Source of the DNA: Bicyclus anynana | Taxonomy: Eukaryota; Arthropoda; Insecta; Lepidoptera; Nymphalidae | Length of the DNA stretch: 64,000 bases | NCBI RefSeq assembly: GCF_947172395.1 | Contig: NC_069097.1 | Span: forward strand, 15,112,142 to 15,176,141 | Direction: 5' to 3' | Part shown: one piece after another, positions 23,156-35,480 of the stretch | Layout of the letters: each line of letters opens with the position of its first letter | Numbering within the stretch: the first letter of the stretch is position 1 | Program-made: the position numbers and the translations under genes | The notes under the pieces: generated by a model | Database searches by the model: none | Seen by the model: only the letters and a program-made list of their open reading frames with translations | Told to the model about the DNA's origin: nothing

Positions 23156-23416
23156 TCAGTATTCACCGATTACCGTTTTCGGGGTTTTTTCATGAAGTTT
23201 TCACAACTGATCAGAGTGATTCACGAGGAAAGTTTCGGTATATAATTTGTAAAGTTTTTGTGTAAATTGGTTGAAGTGTTTGGATCATTGGAAGTGTTGG
23301 TAAAAGTCAATCCGCCTAGAAGCTTTCATCGAAAACGCTGCTTTTGAGATATAACGCTTTAATAAAAGGATACACGCGGGCGGCGTCGCAAGCATCGTCT
23401 AGTATAATAGATTGAA

Positions 23417-23920
23417 TGGGGATGATGACTAGGTTTGAATAAATTGATTTTTATGATACATTCTGGTAAATAAGGTCAATTTTAACTAATTTATACATAA
23501 AAAGCAAAGATTGACTGGATATTTGCAAAATAAATAAGATTATAAAATTTCAAAATCTATTAAAAATCTTTTATCGTAATTAGACGAAATTTCATACAGC
23601 TCTAGCTTCCTTACATTAAATGTGACATTTTTATAATAATATAAACTATAAACATAAACGCACCAATAACAAAGATATTAGTAATTTTGTTTGAACGCAC
23701 ATACAAATCTAACGATCATTGCATTGCCTACGACGTCATTAGTTCGTGCCATTTTGTATGGAGGTACGTTTTTCAGGGATCCGCGCCACAAATCTGACCC
23801 TTTAAATCCCTGTAGCTCCGAAAGTAATGATCGCAGATACCCTGTTACTTTTACAAAATTGCTTTACTATTAGCATACTCTTAATTTATATACAATTTAA
23901 AAAACTGTCATCATCGCTAT
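23417..23920 (-). mobile_element. GGGATGAT TIR element, full copy
   Basis: Ends GGGGATGATGACTAGGTT and AACTGTCATCATCGC; the interior is the reverse complement of the copy at 4332. Copies here keep high similarity for over 450 bp. Confidence 0.8.
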
Positions 23921-24394
23921 TGTATATTCTAAACTGGACCTGTAAACAAGTGATACGTCGATTCTCTTTCTACTATCGCAATCGCTTCGAAAATTCAAAA
24001 ATGTATAGGAATGACATTTGCTATCGACAGGTAACGTGATAAAGTTGTCAATCGGATCTGTAATTCTCATACATTTTTCTAGTTTTCGTAGCGTTAGCAT
24101 TTGTAGAAAGAGAATCGACGTGCCATCGGCTAGAGGCTCTGTAGATTGCAACTATGTTATTTCACTGATAGCTAATAAAACACACAATAAAATGCTTAAA
24201 CGTATCCCGCTCCGATATAAACTACGACCTGCTTTAAGGTCGTTTCACAGCACATAAGTGTTCATAATGTTTATTACGTCGTAACTTCTAAACCTAAACG
24301 GATTTATTTATGCGGTTCCGGGATCACTTCGTGGTATTTTAAAAATATCTTGATACAATTTTTGACTACCTACTGATAAATATCACCATACGGG

Positions 24395-24520
24395 CAGCGG
24401 AAGGGTAGGGTAGATGTAGAGTAGGGGTAGCTTGGTTAGGGGTAGGGTATGGTAGGTGTAGGGTGGGAGTAGAATAGGATAGTGGTAGGGAATGAGTCAA
24501 AGCGAAGCTTGACCAGGTCC
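24395..24520 (+). repeat. TAGGG-rich LINE tail
   Basis: Irregular GGTAGGGTA repeats ending AGTCAAAGCGAAGCTTGACC; the same block ends the G-rich tract at 40270-40375. Telomere-like in look only. Confidence 0.6.
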
Positions 24521-24540
24521 GCTAGTAAGATTATAAAAAC

Positions 24541-24975
24541 TAGAGATGCGTCGAGTAACACTAATTTTTTTTTTAACCGAGTACTCGGCCGAGTAACTCG
24601 GTTCAATCAAATTAAATTCCATTCAATTCAAAATTGTTTTTTTCAAGTAGGCTTAGTTTACAAGCACTTTTGAAACGTCAAGTTTGACTATTTGTAGTGA
24701 CTCTACCACCAGCTCAGATGGCGCAGTCTCCTGTTGAGAAGAGCGACGGGAAGCTCAACAGTTGCTCTTTTAAATATTTTTTTTAATTTTATTGAAATTT
24801 AATTGAGATTTTCAAAGATTTCCTTTGAATACTAATGAATACTTTTTGATTAACACTGTTGTTTTAATTATATGTATATATACTCGGCATTCACCGACCG
24901 AGTTATTCGGCCGAGTACGAGTATCAAAAAATCCGCCGAGTACCGAGTATCAACCGAGTACTCGGCCCATCTCTG
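24541..24975. mobile_element. hAT-like non-autonomous element with 8-bp target duplication
   Basis: The termini TAGAGATG and CATCTCTG are inverted (7 of 8 match, fitting the CAGAGATG-type hAT end), with sub-terminal ACCGAGTACTCGGCCGAG motifs repeated near both ends. Perfect 8-bp duplications ATAAAAAC lie at 24533-24540 and 24976-24983, the hAT signature. A LINE-tail insertion sits inside at about 24620-24790. Confidence 0.88.
24620..24790 (-). repeat. LINE 3' tail nested in the hAT-like element
   Basis: AGTTTACAAGCACTTTTGAA and TGTAGTGACTCTACCACCAG are the reverse of the tail found at 61660-61805. Confidence 0.65.
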
Positions 24976-25589
24976 ATAAAAACCAAAAAATTTCTTTTTT
25001 TTACTATATAAACCTCTTCTAAGAAGAAATATGAATAAAACCAGCACTCTATGTGTCTAATACCATTTTTGGCACGTTGTCATAGCAATAGTGGCCGAAG
25101 TAAGTTAAGCACGTAATATATTGAGCCGGCAATATTTATAGCCGTAGCGCAAGGAATAGTTGGCGGCGCGGCCAATGTCCTGATGTATGGGACAGTGCCA
25201 ATGCACTCTGGATATATACCGTAATGGTGTACTATTAGATTAACTGACGTGCTACTAGTTTAGCCTCTTATAATGGTGTCTCTTCAGAATATTAATTCAA
25301 TATTAGTAGTATGACGCAATGGAATATTAGCGTCGAAGTAGAGCAGGGAGATACTACCGTCATTTTTATTCCTGCTTCTAAACATTATTGCTATATTTTG
25401 ATTTGAAGGGTGAGATCGCAGGCACGTATAATCATTCAATCAATCAATCAATCAGTCTATTTATTTGCAGATGCAAGCGTTTATATATACAGGTAGTAGG
25501 TTGATCTAAATGGTAAATGTATCTTGCCTATTTGGCATGCAAAATACTTACTGCTCATTTTTAAATCTATACTTATAATAAACGTTACC

Positions 25590-26100
25590 GTGACATAACG
25601 GACGCCAACGCCATCTATATATAATCTATACGTATAATACGAATTCTGTACATTTTGTACATTCTGTACATTGAAGATATTTTGAAAATTTTTGTTGGGG
25701 GCATTATATAATCGATACTGAAGCTAAAAATATTATATTTTCGATGTTTTGTCTGTCTGTCTGTCCATGTTTTTTGTTATTCGGGCATCACGCTGAAACT
25801 ACTGAATGAATTCAAATGAAACTTGGCACGGTTTAAGACCATAATACGGAGAAGGTTATAGAAATAGAATTTATTGCGAAAATAAAATAAAAAGGGGGTT
25901 AAATAAGGGTTGAAAGTATGTATGGAAAGTCCTTCATTTTTAGAGTTACAGTTTTAAAAATTTTTCATAAATCATGAAAAAAATACGAAGTATAATAGGA
26001 TTAAAAATTTTTAAAATTCAAACTCTAAAGTGATGATATAGGGCTTGAAAGTTTACATTGATTTCCACGCGGACGTAGTCGCGGGCGTCCGCTTGTTAAT
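25590..26100 (-). repeat. LINE-tail repeat E, long copy
   Basis: Ends at 26100 with CGCGGACGTAGTCGCGGGCG, the reverse of the family start; contains the AAAGTCCTTCATTTTTAGAG block shared with 22910. Confidence 0.65.
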
Positions 26101-26869
26101 TTATACAATCATTAATTTAGACATGATTTAAAATTTACATCTTTACAATTTTATTAGTAAACAGTTAGTGTATACATTCATATATGCAAAAATGCATTGC
26201 CTACCTGAGGTTAGATGACGAACTTTGGAGAAGAAATTTTCCATTTTGGATAATCTGTAAGTATAGTACCTACCCTTATAAACTCAGTGCACGCCATTCC
26301 GAAGGTTGACAGTTAAAAATTAAAAAATGCATAACTGCATACTTTCGGTATATTTACAATCAAAAATACTATAGCATTCATTTCTTGTCCATTCTTTTAA
26401 TGTTAATGTTAAAAAAATACGGAATATAATACAAAACACTATTAAAAGTTTATAAAAAAAATACTAATTATTACGATCTCATTAGCGTTGTCTGCTATTG
26501 ATTGACTTATTGCTTGAGATTACTATACATTATAGTATGAAACAGCATATTACTTGATAATAAATCTCTCGTGATCTCCAAGTCATTATAATGCAATCGG
26601 TGCATGACTAAATAAATATACTACTAGTAGCTCATTAGTGAAACACAAATGAGTGTATATAAATGTAGTGTAATTACACCAGATACAAGGCGAGGGAACT
26701 AGCAATCCCACAAGACCATGCCTCCAGAATACCAAACGAGCGTCGAAGTTACATGTTGGGACGACTAGAGGCGTCATTACTACGTATATGAGGTTTATCG
26801 CACTAAAGACAAAAGTTAGTATCTAATGGCTTTTGTCTTTGAATACAATATCATCAGAGTTATTAATCT

Positions 26870-27165
26870 GTACTAATATTATAAATATTGGATAGAAGCA
26901 GGCGTTACTTTGCGGAAGTTCATCATGATTATATAATGATTTATTTATTTTGCTATATAATATTATAAAGCTGCAGAATTTATTTGAACGCGCTAATCTC
27001 AGGAACTACTGGTCCGATTTGAAAAAAAAATTCAGTGTTAGATAGCCCATTTATCGAGGAATGCTATAGGCTATATATTATTCCCTATATATATATATAT
27101 ATATATAAGCTATACATTGGAATACGGGAACCACGCAGGTAAAACCGCGCGGCCTCAGCTTGTGT
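26870..27165 (-). repeat. LINE-tail repeat C with internal (TA)n
   Basis: Blocks of repeat C around a (TA)n tract at about 27085-27108. It ends AAAACCGCGCGGCCTCAGCT. Confidence 0.7.
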
Positions 27166-27911
27166 TTCTGCCGTTTCTGAAAGAACCACGGTCTTTAAAT
27201 CCTAGAAGTTTATGATTTAATCGACTTTAGTTAATGCATCACTGTGTTGGCACCGCCTTCAAAGTGATCAGAGGGTAGCACATACGATGTTATTTTTCGC
27301 TTTTCAGTTTTTCTGTGTGATTTTGAAGTCGGTTGAGTGGTTTTGTGTTAAAGTGAAAATAACAAAATTGCCCGTACTTCACTGAAGAAAGCGCCACAGT
27401 ACGGGCCATTTCGTGACAATAAAATGGGACCAATATGAAAGTGTATTATTTTAAACAAAAAATATTTTTTTAAAATTGGCTACGAAATGACGAAGTTATG
27501 CGGTATACATAAAAAAAATCGCGTCGAGTTGAGAACCCCCTCTTTTTTTAAAGTCGGTTAAAAATACTGTCCAACCCTGGATACTCAAATAATAAACTTA
27601 TCACATATTTCTTTGACGTCTCGGTGTATAAAAAGGCTTACAACATAAACAAAACTATACGGTTATCAGACCCCCTGGGGGGTCTTTCATCACTGAAGTT
27701 TCGTGTTTATGCGCTATTCGCTCGAGGTCGCCATTTGTTAATGTCTCGCGTACTGCTCTCGGGGGGCGGATGCCTGCAGAATAAGTTGAAGGCATCGGTG
27801 GCTATAATTGACTGCCTCGTAGCTACTGTGGCTAGATTAACGACCAACAAAACTAGTCTCAGTTTCTACATTGTAAATGTTTTTTAATGCCTTTATTACT
27901 TTTAGAACATT

Positions 27912-27976
27912 AATGAAAGAACAAAGATTATCTATGTTTATTTATTCTAAACGCAGATAATCTTTGTTCTTTCATT
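27912..27976. repeat. 22-bp perfect hairpin
   Basis: Arms 27912-27933 and 27955-27976 are exact complements (core GAAAGAACAAAGATTATCT) with a 21-base loop. Confidence 0.85.
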
Positions 27977-28136
27977 AAAGTTCAAAAGTTATGCTTAGCC
28001 ATTTGACTCCTAAATGGGCGACCGGTCGCCCATCGTATCCGTTACGTGACATGTAAAAAAATATAAAGTAAACTAAGGGCAATAGGCGAGCACAGTATCA
28101 TGCTCCGCGCGATAGAGGAATATAAAGATTTTTTAA

Positions 28137-28295
28137 ATGGCTCACAACGGTAGATTAAAACCGCATTCCCTGTCTGTCGGCTTCTTCAACGCAGACGGGC
28201 TTTTCGATGAAATACTCGCGGGCGGCGAATGGTTAGGCGATGCAGTGAGAGGAGTAAGAGGAACGGTACAGACAATGATAGGCACTCACTACTAG
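28137..28295 (+). pseudogene. Possible LINE endonuclease N-terminal remnant
   Basis: A 52-codon frame starting at ATG 28137 holds HSLSVGFFNADGL, which resembles the opening strand of LINE apurinic endonucleases (xLxIGxxNANGL). The rest does not follow the family, and a stop comes early. Weak call. Confidence 0.35.
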
Positions 28296-28344
28296 GGCCT
28301 TAAACCTTCTAAAGCCACAGCCATCTCCTTAGGGGTGATGACAG

Positions 28345-28625
28345 GTTTTTTTTAATTGTTCATAAATTATGTGTGCTAATATTAAAAATTATCTAAAAGT
28401 AACGGGATATCTGCGATCATTACTTTTGGAGCTACAGGGATTTAAAGGGTCAGATTTGCGGCACGAATTAATGACGTCATTGATTTGCTGATCGTTAGAT
28501 TTGTGTGGGCATCAAACAAAATTACAAATACCTTTGTAATTTGCGCGCTTAGGTATTAAAAAATGTTACGTTTAATATAATGAAGCTAAAAATATATGAA
28601 TTTTCATCTAATTACAATAAAAGCT
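28345..28625 (+). mobile_element. GGGATGAT TIR element, truncated
   Basis: GGATATCTGCGATCATTACT, GGTCAGATTTGCGGC and the ATGACGTCATTG block match the copy at 4332. The right terminus is replaced by an RTE fragment at 28625. Confidence 0.7.
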
Positions 28626-28830
28626 TTCCGGTGCGGGGTCGCCATTCCAGCACCTTGGGAACTCAACTCAACATCCATCAGCTCTTCGAACTATGTGGCC
28701 TGCCCATTGCCACTTCAGCTTCGCGACTTTGGTTCGTCTGCGGATCTCCTCATTTCTGATTCGATCACGCAGAGAAACTCCAAGCGTAGCTCGCTCCATC
28801 GCCCGCTGAGTGAGCCTTCAAATAAGGCCC
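28625..28830 (-). mobile_element. RTE-type LINE fragment
   Basis: On the minus strand it is part of the polymerase C-terminus, matching 5500-5700 (CGGTGCGGGGTCGCCATTCC, TCTGATTCGATCACGCAGAG). Confidence 0.7.
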
Positions 28831-28923
28831 ATAGTAAGCGACCAGACCAGATCTAAGTTATACCTAAATAAAACACAATACATCTGTCAGTTAGCTATAA
28901 CATCTCTATTTCTTTTGTTACAG

Positions 28924-29119
28924 ATCCCTACAAAGCATCGAAAGTGCAATGCAACGAGTCGATAGTGCTGTCTCACTCGCACCCGCACGCCACTATCTCC
29001 AGCCCCGGCTTTCCCCGCCCCTACCCGGACGATGTCAACTGCGTCACCGAGGTCAGAGCTCCTCCAGCTCATACCATAAGGCTTCACTTCGAAGAGTTGC
29101 TGACTGAACATGAACCACA
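28924..29119 (+). CDS. Exon 5: first half of CUB3
   Basis: The acceptor CTTTTGTTACAG at 28923 and donor CACA/GTAAGT at 29119 enclose 2 bases, 64 codons and 2 bases. It encodes the start of CUB3: Cys417, then the classic TISSPGFPRPYPDDVNC ending at Cys447, and TIRLHFEELLTEHEP before the next junction. The phase fits exon 4 with its first donor only. Intron 4 before it is 13.8 kb and intron 5 after it 13.6 kb. Confidence 0.95.
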
Positions 29120-29289
29120 GTAAGTATATTTAATAACCATTATCAAGCAGTGGCGTGCACAAGGTTTTTAACTAGGGTAGGCATTGTATGAAGAAATTGA
29201 TCAAAATGGACATTTTCTACTCCAATACAGGTTGGTAATAAGGTCTTAGGGTAAGCTGTGCATTTTTGCCTGTATGAAGTGCACGCCAC

Positions 29290-29595
29290 TTTTATCAACC
29301 CATATTCAGCTCACTGCGAAGCTAGAGTCTCCTTTCAGAGTGGTTTTAGCCAATAGCCCACCACGCTAGCCTAATGCGGATTGGCAGACTTCCCACACGC
29401 CGAGAATTAAGAAAATTCTCTGGTATGCAGGTTTTCTCACGATGTTTTTCCTTCACCGCTTGAGACATGTGATATTTCATTTCTTAAAATGCACATTACT
29501 GAAAAGTTGGAGGTGCACGTCCCGGATCGGATTCGAAGCCACACCCTCCGGAATCAGAGGAAAGGTCATATCCACTGGGCTATCACCGCTCCTTA
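29290..29595 (-). repeat. SINE-B copy
   Basis: Reverse copy from CAACCCATATTCAGCTCACT to CACTGGGCTATCACCGC. Confidence 0.88.
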
Positions 29596-29740
29596 GCTCG
29601 TATTTTCGATGAAAATCTAATAAACGAATCCGAAGATTGAGACTTTTTCTATTGTGATGGAAAATATACCTCAAAATAATCATTTTAGCTGAATATCCAA
29701 TAGTCGGGGGATTTTCATCAATATTAATCGTCATCGTGTG

Positions 29741-29862
29741 TGAAAGCTGCCAATCCGCATTTCGCCAACGTGGTGGACTATTGGCCTAACCCCTCTCATA
29801 CTGATAGGAGACTCTTGCTCAGCAATGAGCCGATTACGGGTTGATAATGATGATGATGATCT
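29741..29862 (+). repeat. SINE-B 3' fragment with ATG tail
   Basis: GCCAATCCGCATTTCGCCAA to GGGTTGATAATGATGATGAT. Confidence 0.8.
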
Positions 29863-30334
29863 GCTATGCACACTGCAAGCACATTTCTAACCAAAAACTT
29901 AAAGAAACGTAAAGAAATATAGTTGTGACGTCTATCGCGACTTAAAGACACTTCGTTCTGCTACGTAGGTGCCTTAGGTTATTCGGTGGTTCACTTCATT
30001 CCTGATTAGATCACGTACTCCGAACGTCGCAGGCTAATTTTAGACCGCCATGTTTTAATATCAACTCCATTTCGAAAACCTCAGCAAAATTTTCGAGCTT
30101 GAGAATCTTTAGATATGCATTGAACATAATATCAAAATATGGAAATATATTAAAATGGGTGGTCGTTCTAAATCTTTCATAACCGTCCAACGTTGTTCGC
30201 CGACGTAATATTATGCTAATCTGTGGAGACACGCGTCGTGTGAAAAATGTTATTTCGTCTACATGGAATTACTTGTGTTTGGCGGTTTGTTGTTTAGTTG
30301 ATATTGCGTTTATAATGAAATCAATCAATCAATT

Positions 30335-30575
30335 TTCTTAATTGGTCCAGGTCTGGCTGGTGGGAGGCTTCGGCCGTGGCTAGTTACCACCCTACCGACA
30401 AAGACGTACTGCCAAGCGATTTAGCGTTCCGGTACGATGTCGTGTAGAAACCGAAAGGAGTGTGGATTTTCATCCTCCTCCTAACAACTTAGCCCGCTTC
30501 CATCTTAGACTGCATCATCACTTACCATTGTGAGATTGTAGTCAAGGGCTATCTAGTAAACTAGTAAAGAATAAA
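30335..30575 (+). repeat. SINE-A, head missing
   Basis: Begins CTTAATTGGTCCAGGTCTGG, full body, ends CAAGGGCTATCTAGTAAACT and an A-rich tail. Confidence 0.85.
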
Positions 30576-31481
30576 AAATAAAAAAAAATCAGGAGCCACG
30601 GTAGTGCCCTGGCCAAGTCGAGGCCGTAACACACTTTTGTCGAAGCCCTTGTGACTTCGTTATGAATAAACCTAGAAGCATACATTTCAGTAATTAAGAG
30701 TGCTCACTATAATGACTGACTTTGACATCTTCAATACACTTTAATACACCTTTAATATTATAATTGGATATTTAACATTTTTTGTTCATTGTGTGGTAGC
30801 TAATAGTAGAACAATTTTGTAAGGGTAAATGTATTTGCGATTATTACTTTCGACGGAATAGGCAAATATTTGCAGAGCTGTAGTAAATCGTTCAAAAAAG
30901 CTCCATACAGTGAATAGATACAGTAGAATTATGACGTCACAAATGTGTAGTAAATATATTTGACAACAGAAGGAAAACGTGACAATGCACTTCTCGTTTG
31001 TATTAAAAGGCAAAAGTAAATGAAAAAACGACGTCACTAATAATGTAGTTTTATTTAAATGCTTTGATCTGTATAGGGGTTGCTTCAAACAAAGCAGAAA
31101 TCCAAAAGAAAACGCCGCCTGATTAAAGTCCCTAAATACGAACGTTTTCAGCTAAAGCGATCTCACTAATGAAGTAGTTTCGATGCATAAACAAGTAGTA
31201 CATGAAATATACAAAGCATATTACACTTTACGGCCATTTACATAAAACTCATTATTGTCTGCGAGCAACTGGAACCGCATTGTATGTAAAACAACAATAC
31301 ATATTCATGATTTAAGCTGTGATGCGTATCAGCTGATACCACGAGTGTATAAGCCGGTCACTTGCTAAATGTAAATGGATTTTTATATTTTCACAACACG
31401 CAATACGTTTACTGAACTTTGTTATTTTTACCAATCTCAAAAATAAAACAATTTTTCTAAACGTATTTAATTATGCATATG

Positions 31482-31815
31482 AGCCGTGATAGGCGATAGC
31501 CCAGTGGATATGACCTCTGTCTCCAATTCCGGAGAGTGTAGAGGGTTCTGGTCCGGGGCATGCACCTCCAAATTTTCAGTTATGTGCATTTTAAGAAATT
31601 AAATATCACGTGTCTCAAACGGTGATGGAAAAACACCGTGAGGAAACCTGCATACCACAGAATTTTCTCAATTCTCTGCGTCTCAATTCTCTGCGTCAAA
31701 AGTCTGCCAATCCACATTGGGCTAGCGTGGTGGAGTATTGTCTTAACCCCTCTCATTCTGAGAGAAGATTTGAGCTCAGCAGTGAGACGAATATGGGTTG
31801 ATAATGATGATTATG
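31482..31815 (+). repeat. SINE-B copy with a small internal duplication
   Basis: Head GCCGTGATAGGCGATAGCCC, body TTAAATATCACGTGTCTCAA, and the CTCAATTCTCTGCGT segment is present twice at about 31667-31698. Confidence 0.88.
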
Positions 31816-32311
31816 TATTTAAGCGTTGTCAGGATTCAAATAATAAATAATTAAAGAATAATAATAAAACTTCTTGAATGGTTGCTTATTTTGTTTTTTT
31901 CAAATACTTTTATGGTCTTTCTATTGGTGGTGATACTATTTTCGATTCAAAAATGCAGACATTGCAGAAGAATCGTTAAGAAACTCTACAGTTATAACTC
32001 TATTCAAAAAACGTTGGTTACATAACTGTTTTTTACCACTATCGACTTAACTCGTGATTAGCTCAACAGAGAATAATCGCCTGCATATGTACCCGCTTTT
32101 AGGAGGAAAAATATGATACTCAATTGAAATTACTAGTAGTCATAATTGAGCTGACTAGAATATAGAAATCATTTGAAAATACATAATATTAAAATACAAA
32201 TGTTTTATGAATAACAGAAATATATATGGACCCACCCTAGAATAGATCTGTGCCCACCCTAGAATTCTGGGCTGCTGATATGGAATTATATTATGATACT
32301 TTAATAATGAT

Positions 32312-32397
32312 AATTTAGCGTTCCGGTACGATGCCGTGTAGAAACCGAAAGGGGTGTGGATTTTCATCCTCCTCCTAACAAGTTAGCCCGCTTCTAT
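32312..32397 (+). repeat. SINE-A internal fragment
   Basis: GATAATTTAGCGTTCCGGTA to TAGCCCGCTTC only. Confidence 0.75.
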
Positions 32398-32804
32398 AAA
32401 ATACTAATAATATATTTTATAAAATACTAATAATAAACTAGATATCGGAGGCCAGGCCCTAGAAAATAATCCTAGATACGCCACTGTTTACAAAAGAAGC
32501 AAAAAAGACAACATTCCATCATTATCATCGAACCCGGGAATTTATGATCCGAAGCGATGTAGGTATTCACTTCACTAACGAGTCAGTAATATAGTTAATG
32601 CCTAAATCACGCCTATTAGGCTGGAAAATTACGGCGATAGTTATTTGAATTTAAATTAGAAATTACAATTAAAATATACAATATTCGGTCACGAACTTTA
32701 AGCCCCATATAACGATTAATATCGCTCGGTTTTCACCCATATTCATATCATAACTACAGTACCTACTAATGAAATGAATACTTTATATAATACATATAAA
32801 CTAG

Positions 32805-33000
32805 CGGACGCTCGCGACTTCGTACGCGTGAAAATCAGTTTATCACAAAACCCGCGGGAACCATGGATTTTTTCCGGGATAAAAAGTGGCCTTTGTGTTC
32901 CTCAAAAACTCATCTTTCTTCCAGTGAAAGTCCCGTTAAAATCCCTTTAGCCGTTCCAAAGATTGACCCGGTCAAACAGACAGACAGACAAAAATCACTA
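32805..33000 (+). repeat. LINE-tail repeat E
   Basis: CTAGCGGACGCTCGCGACTT, CCCGCGGGAACCATGGATTT, then CAGACAGACAGACA. Confidence 0.75.
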
Positions 33001-33109
33001 TTAGTTGGAAGTACTCACTCGAATTGAAGAATTCTTTTATTATTGTATAAATATTATTGTATAAAAACGTTTGTCCAACTATCAAGGTTGAATTATGGTG
33101 GCTTTGTCA

Positions 33110-33250
33110 TGATAGAATTTTCTTAATCATCGACGTTTGAGAAATCTGCCAATTCGCATTTAGCCAGCGTGGAGCCTAATCCCGATCATTCTGAGAGGAG
33201 ACTCGTTCTAAACAGTGAGCCAAATATGGGTTTATAATGATGATGATGGC
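33110..33250 (+). repeat. SINE-B 3' fragment
   Basis: AGAATTTTCTTAATCATCGA to ATATGGGTTTATAATGATGA. Confidence 0.75.
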
Positions 33251-33994
33251 TTACATATAGAAAGATGAGCTAACAAACATTTACTTTTTATAAAGGATGA
33301 AAATATGATAGGGGTATTAAGATACATTAAGATACGTTTCTTTTGTGCTACAAGTATTATCATTAGAACGATATGAATGGCAAGAGCTCGCTGGGGGTAT
33401 AACGTTCGTGGAGATAAAGGGGGAACTCATTTATCTGTCAGTCAAGATAGTCCTTGGGTTTTATTTGAAATAGATTGCTTTGGGGCGCACTGTAGGTGCT
33501 AAACTATATTTTTATGGCTTATCATAATTACTACTTCTATAAAGTTAATAATAATAACTTTTTATTAATTAATTGTATTATTTAAGTGACATTTATTTTA
33601 AATGTTAACTATATCTTATGTAATAATTAATGACATACCTATTTGATTTTGACACTTTAATTAATATTGTTAACTTTCTAGATTTTGACATTTTAATTAT
33701 TTTATTTTATTTTTATTATTATTGTAAATTTTTGGTAAATTATTTTAGATTGTAGGTTAATCTTTTACTTTAAGTTTTTAACCGGACTCCGCAGTGCTGT
33801 GAATGCCTGTAAAAGATGGCTGCAGTAGTTCAAGAATTTTGTAACTTACTTATATATAATGTTTTCTGCTGTCATTGTTGGCATTACAAATAAATAAATA
33901 AATAAATAAAACTACTAAAATAAAATATTTACCCCTCGGAGGGCACTTTAATCCACAGAACATAAAACACTTAACATATTATGCTACGGTTTTT

Positions 33995-34216
33995 TCTTTG
34001 CTGGTGGGAGGATTCGGCCGTGGCGAATTACCGCCCTACCGGCAAATCCGTACGGCTTTTAACGTTTTAGCGTTCCGGTACGATGTCTTGTAGAAACTGA
34101 AAGGGGTGTGGATTTTCATCGTACTCCTAATAAGTTAGCTCGCTTCCATCTTAGATTGCATCACTTGCCGTCGGGTGAGATTGTGGTCAAGGGCTAACTT
34201 GTAGAGAATAAAAAAG
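33995..34216 (+). repeat. SINE-A, head missing
   Basis: GCTGGTGGGAGGATTCGGCC to AGGGCTAACTTGTAGAGAAT. Confidence 0.85.
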
Positions 34217-35227
34217 GCTTTTTATATCCGTGCTTTAATCCGTCAGTCCATAATATATTTTTTTTAAAGAATATTTGCCATATCTTTTAAATATGAGCAA
34301 TATTTCCGGTCCCCTCCAAGTAGTCGGAAAAAACTATATTAGGAGTACACCAATAGACCATCGGGGGGGATCGAACCAGCACAATTAGTTGTTGAGTCCG
34401 GCCCATTTAATTTATTAAATAACAAAATGTTATAACTCAGACATAATATATAAACCTGTCTCGCTAAACGTTACTTTACTGTCAAAGTATATGATCAACG
34501 ATCTAATGCGATTATAAAAATTGTCTCTTTAGAATCTATGTTTCATAGTCGTAATCGTGTTTGTCAGTTACAGAGCTCCGTAAAAATACCTTTTGTTTAG
34601 TTGAATGGTGTAAAAAACTGTCAACAACTTCTAATTTAACATGAGATTTACATACCTAATCTAAGCTTGTTCCTCAAAAGTTACAGACAATTTGTTTGTG
34701 AATTTAGATGCGATACTAGTCGTTATGTAATTAGTCTAAGTATGATTATTAAGAGTCGAACAATATCATTATCAATGGAGCAGCGTACATTCTCTCTCCT
34801 ATAAGAAAAAAGGCAGGCCTGTTGGTAGTAGGCCTTTAAAAAAAGGCTGATAAAAATGACGTATCTAGATAATCCCGTACATTAGATATATATCAGCAAA
34901 CAGACAACTGTACCGGTCGTGTTTCGATTCATTCATCTCCTCAGTAGCGGACGCAGCGGGAGTCTATTGTTCGCTGGAATCGATTCTATGTTCCCGATTG
35001 TTCTTACTGATGCGATTAATCGATTAGCACTATTAGCCTGCAGTGACTAGTGAGACGGCGGGTTAGTGAATTGCGATGTTGATTATATCAGTTCCAGTTG
35101 TCAATTGACCATTGTTCCCATTCGAGTAAACGTGATTTGAATGAACTATATTGTTCCACTTAGTCAAACAAAACTTGACTGAATTCCCGTAAAGTGGATG
35201 ACTGTAATGAGATTAACATATAGGGCA

Positions 35228-35480
35228 ATCATCATCAACAAATCAGAGGGACGTCCACTGCAGGACATAGGCCTTTTGTAGGAACTTCCAAACATCACGA
35301 TACTGAGCCACCTGCATCCAGCGAATACCTGCTTGATATCGTCAGTCCATCTGGTGCGGGGTCGCCATTCCAGCACCTTGGGACCGACCTTAACGCCTAT
35401 CCTGCTCTGTGGGTACGACAATAGTCGGGCGGGGATCGAACCTCCACCTCTCGGTGATGAGTCCAGCCCCTCCAGCCTCA
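35228..35480 (-). mobile_element. RTE-type LINE remnant
   Basis: The minus-strand frame (35164-35481) includes KVLEWRPRTRWTDDIKQV, then the WTSIG-like end; a classic RTE C-terminus, diverged. Confidence 0.75.

Larger units (their letters stand above)
15127..28923 (+). other. Intron 4 (13.8 kb)
   Basis: Donor GTGAGG at 15127 assuming the first donor is used; acceptor CTTTTGTTACAG at 28923. After the exon 4 array come AT-rich stretches with no recognised feature at 16200-17450, 18460-19800 and 25000-25580 apart from short tails. The remainder holds SINEs, LINE tails, a short MITE, a hAT-like element, the GGGATGAT family and LINE fragments. Confidence 0.7.

Noticed and set aside
24395..24490. 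Interstitial telomere repeat
   Set aside because: The units are irregular TAGGG variants and not TTAGG, and the same block ends other LINE tails.
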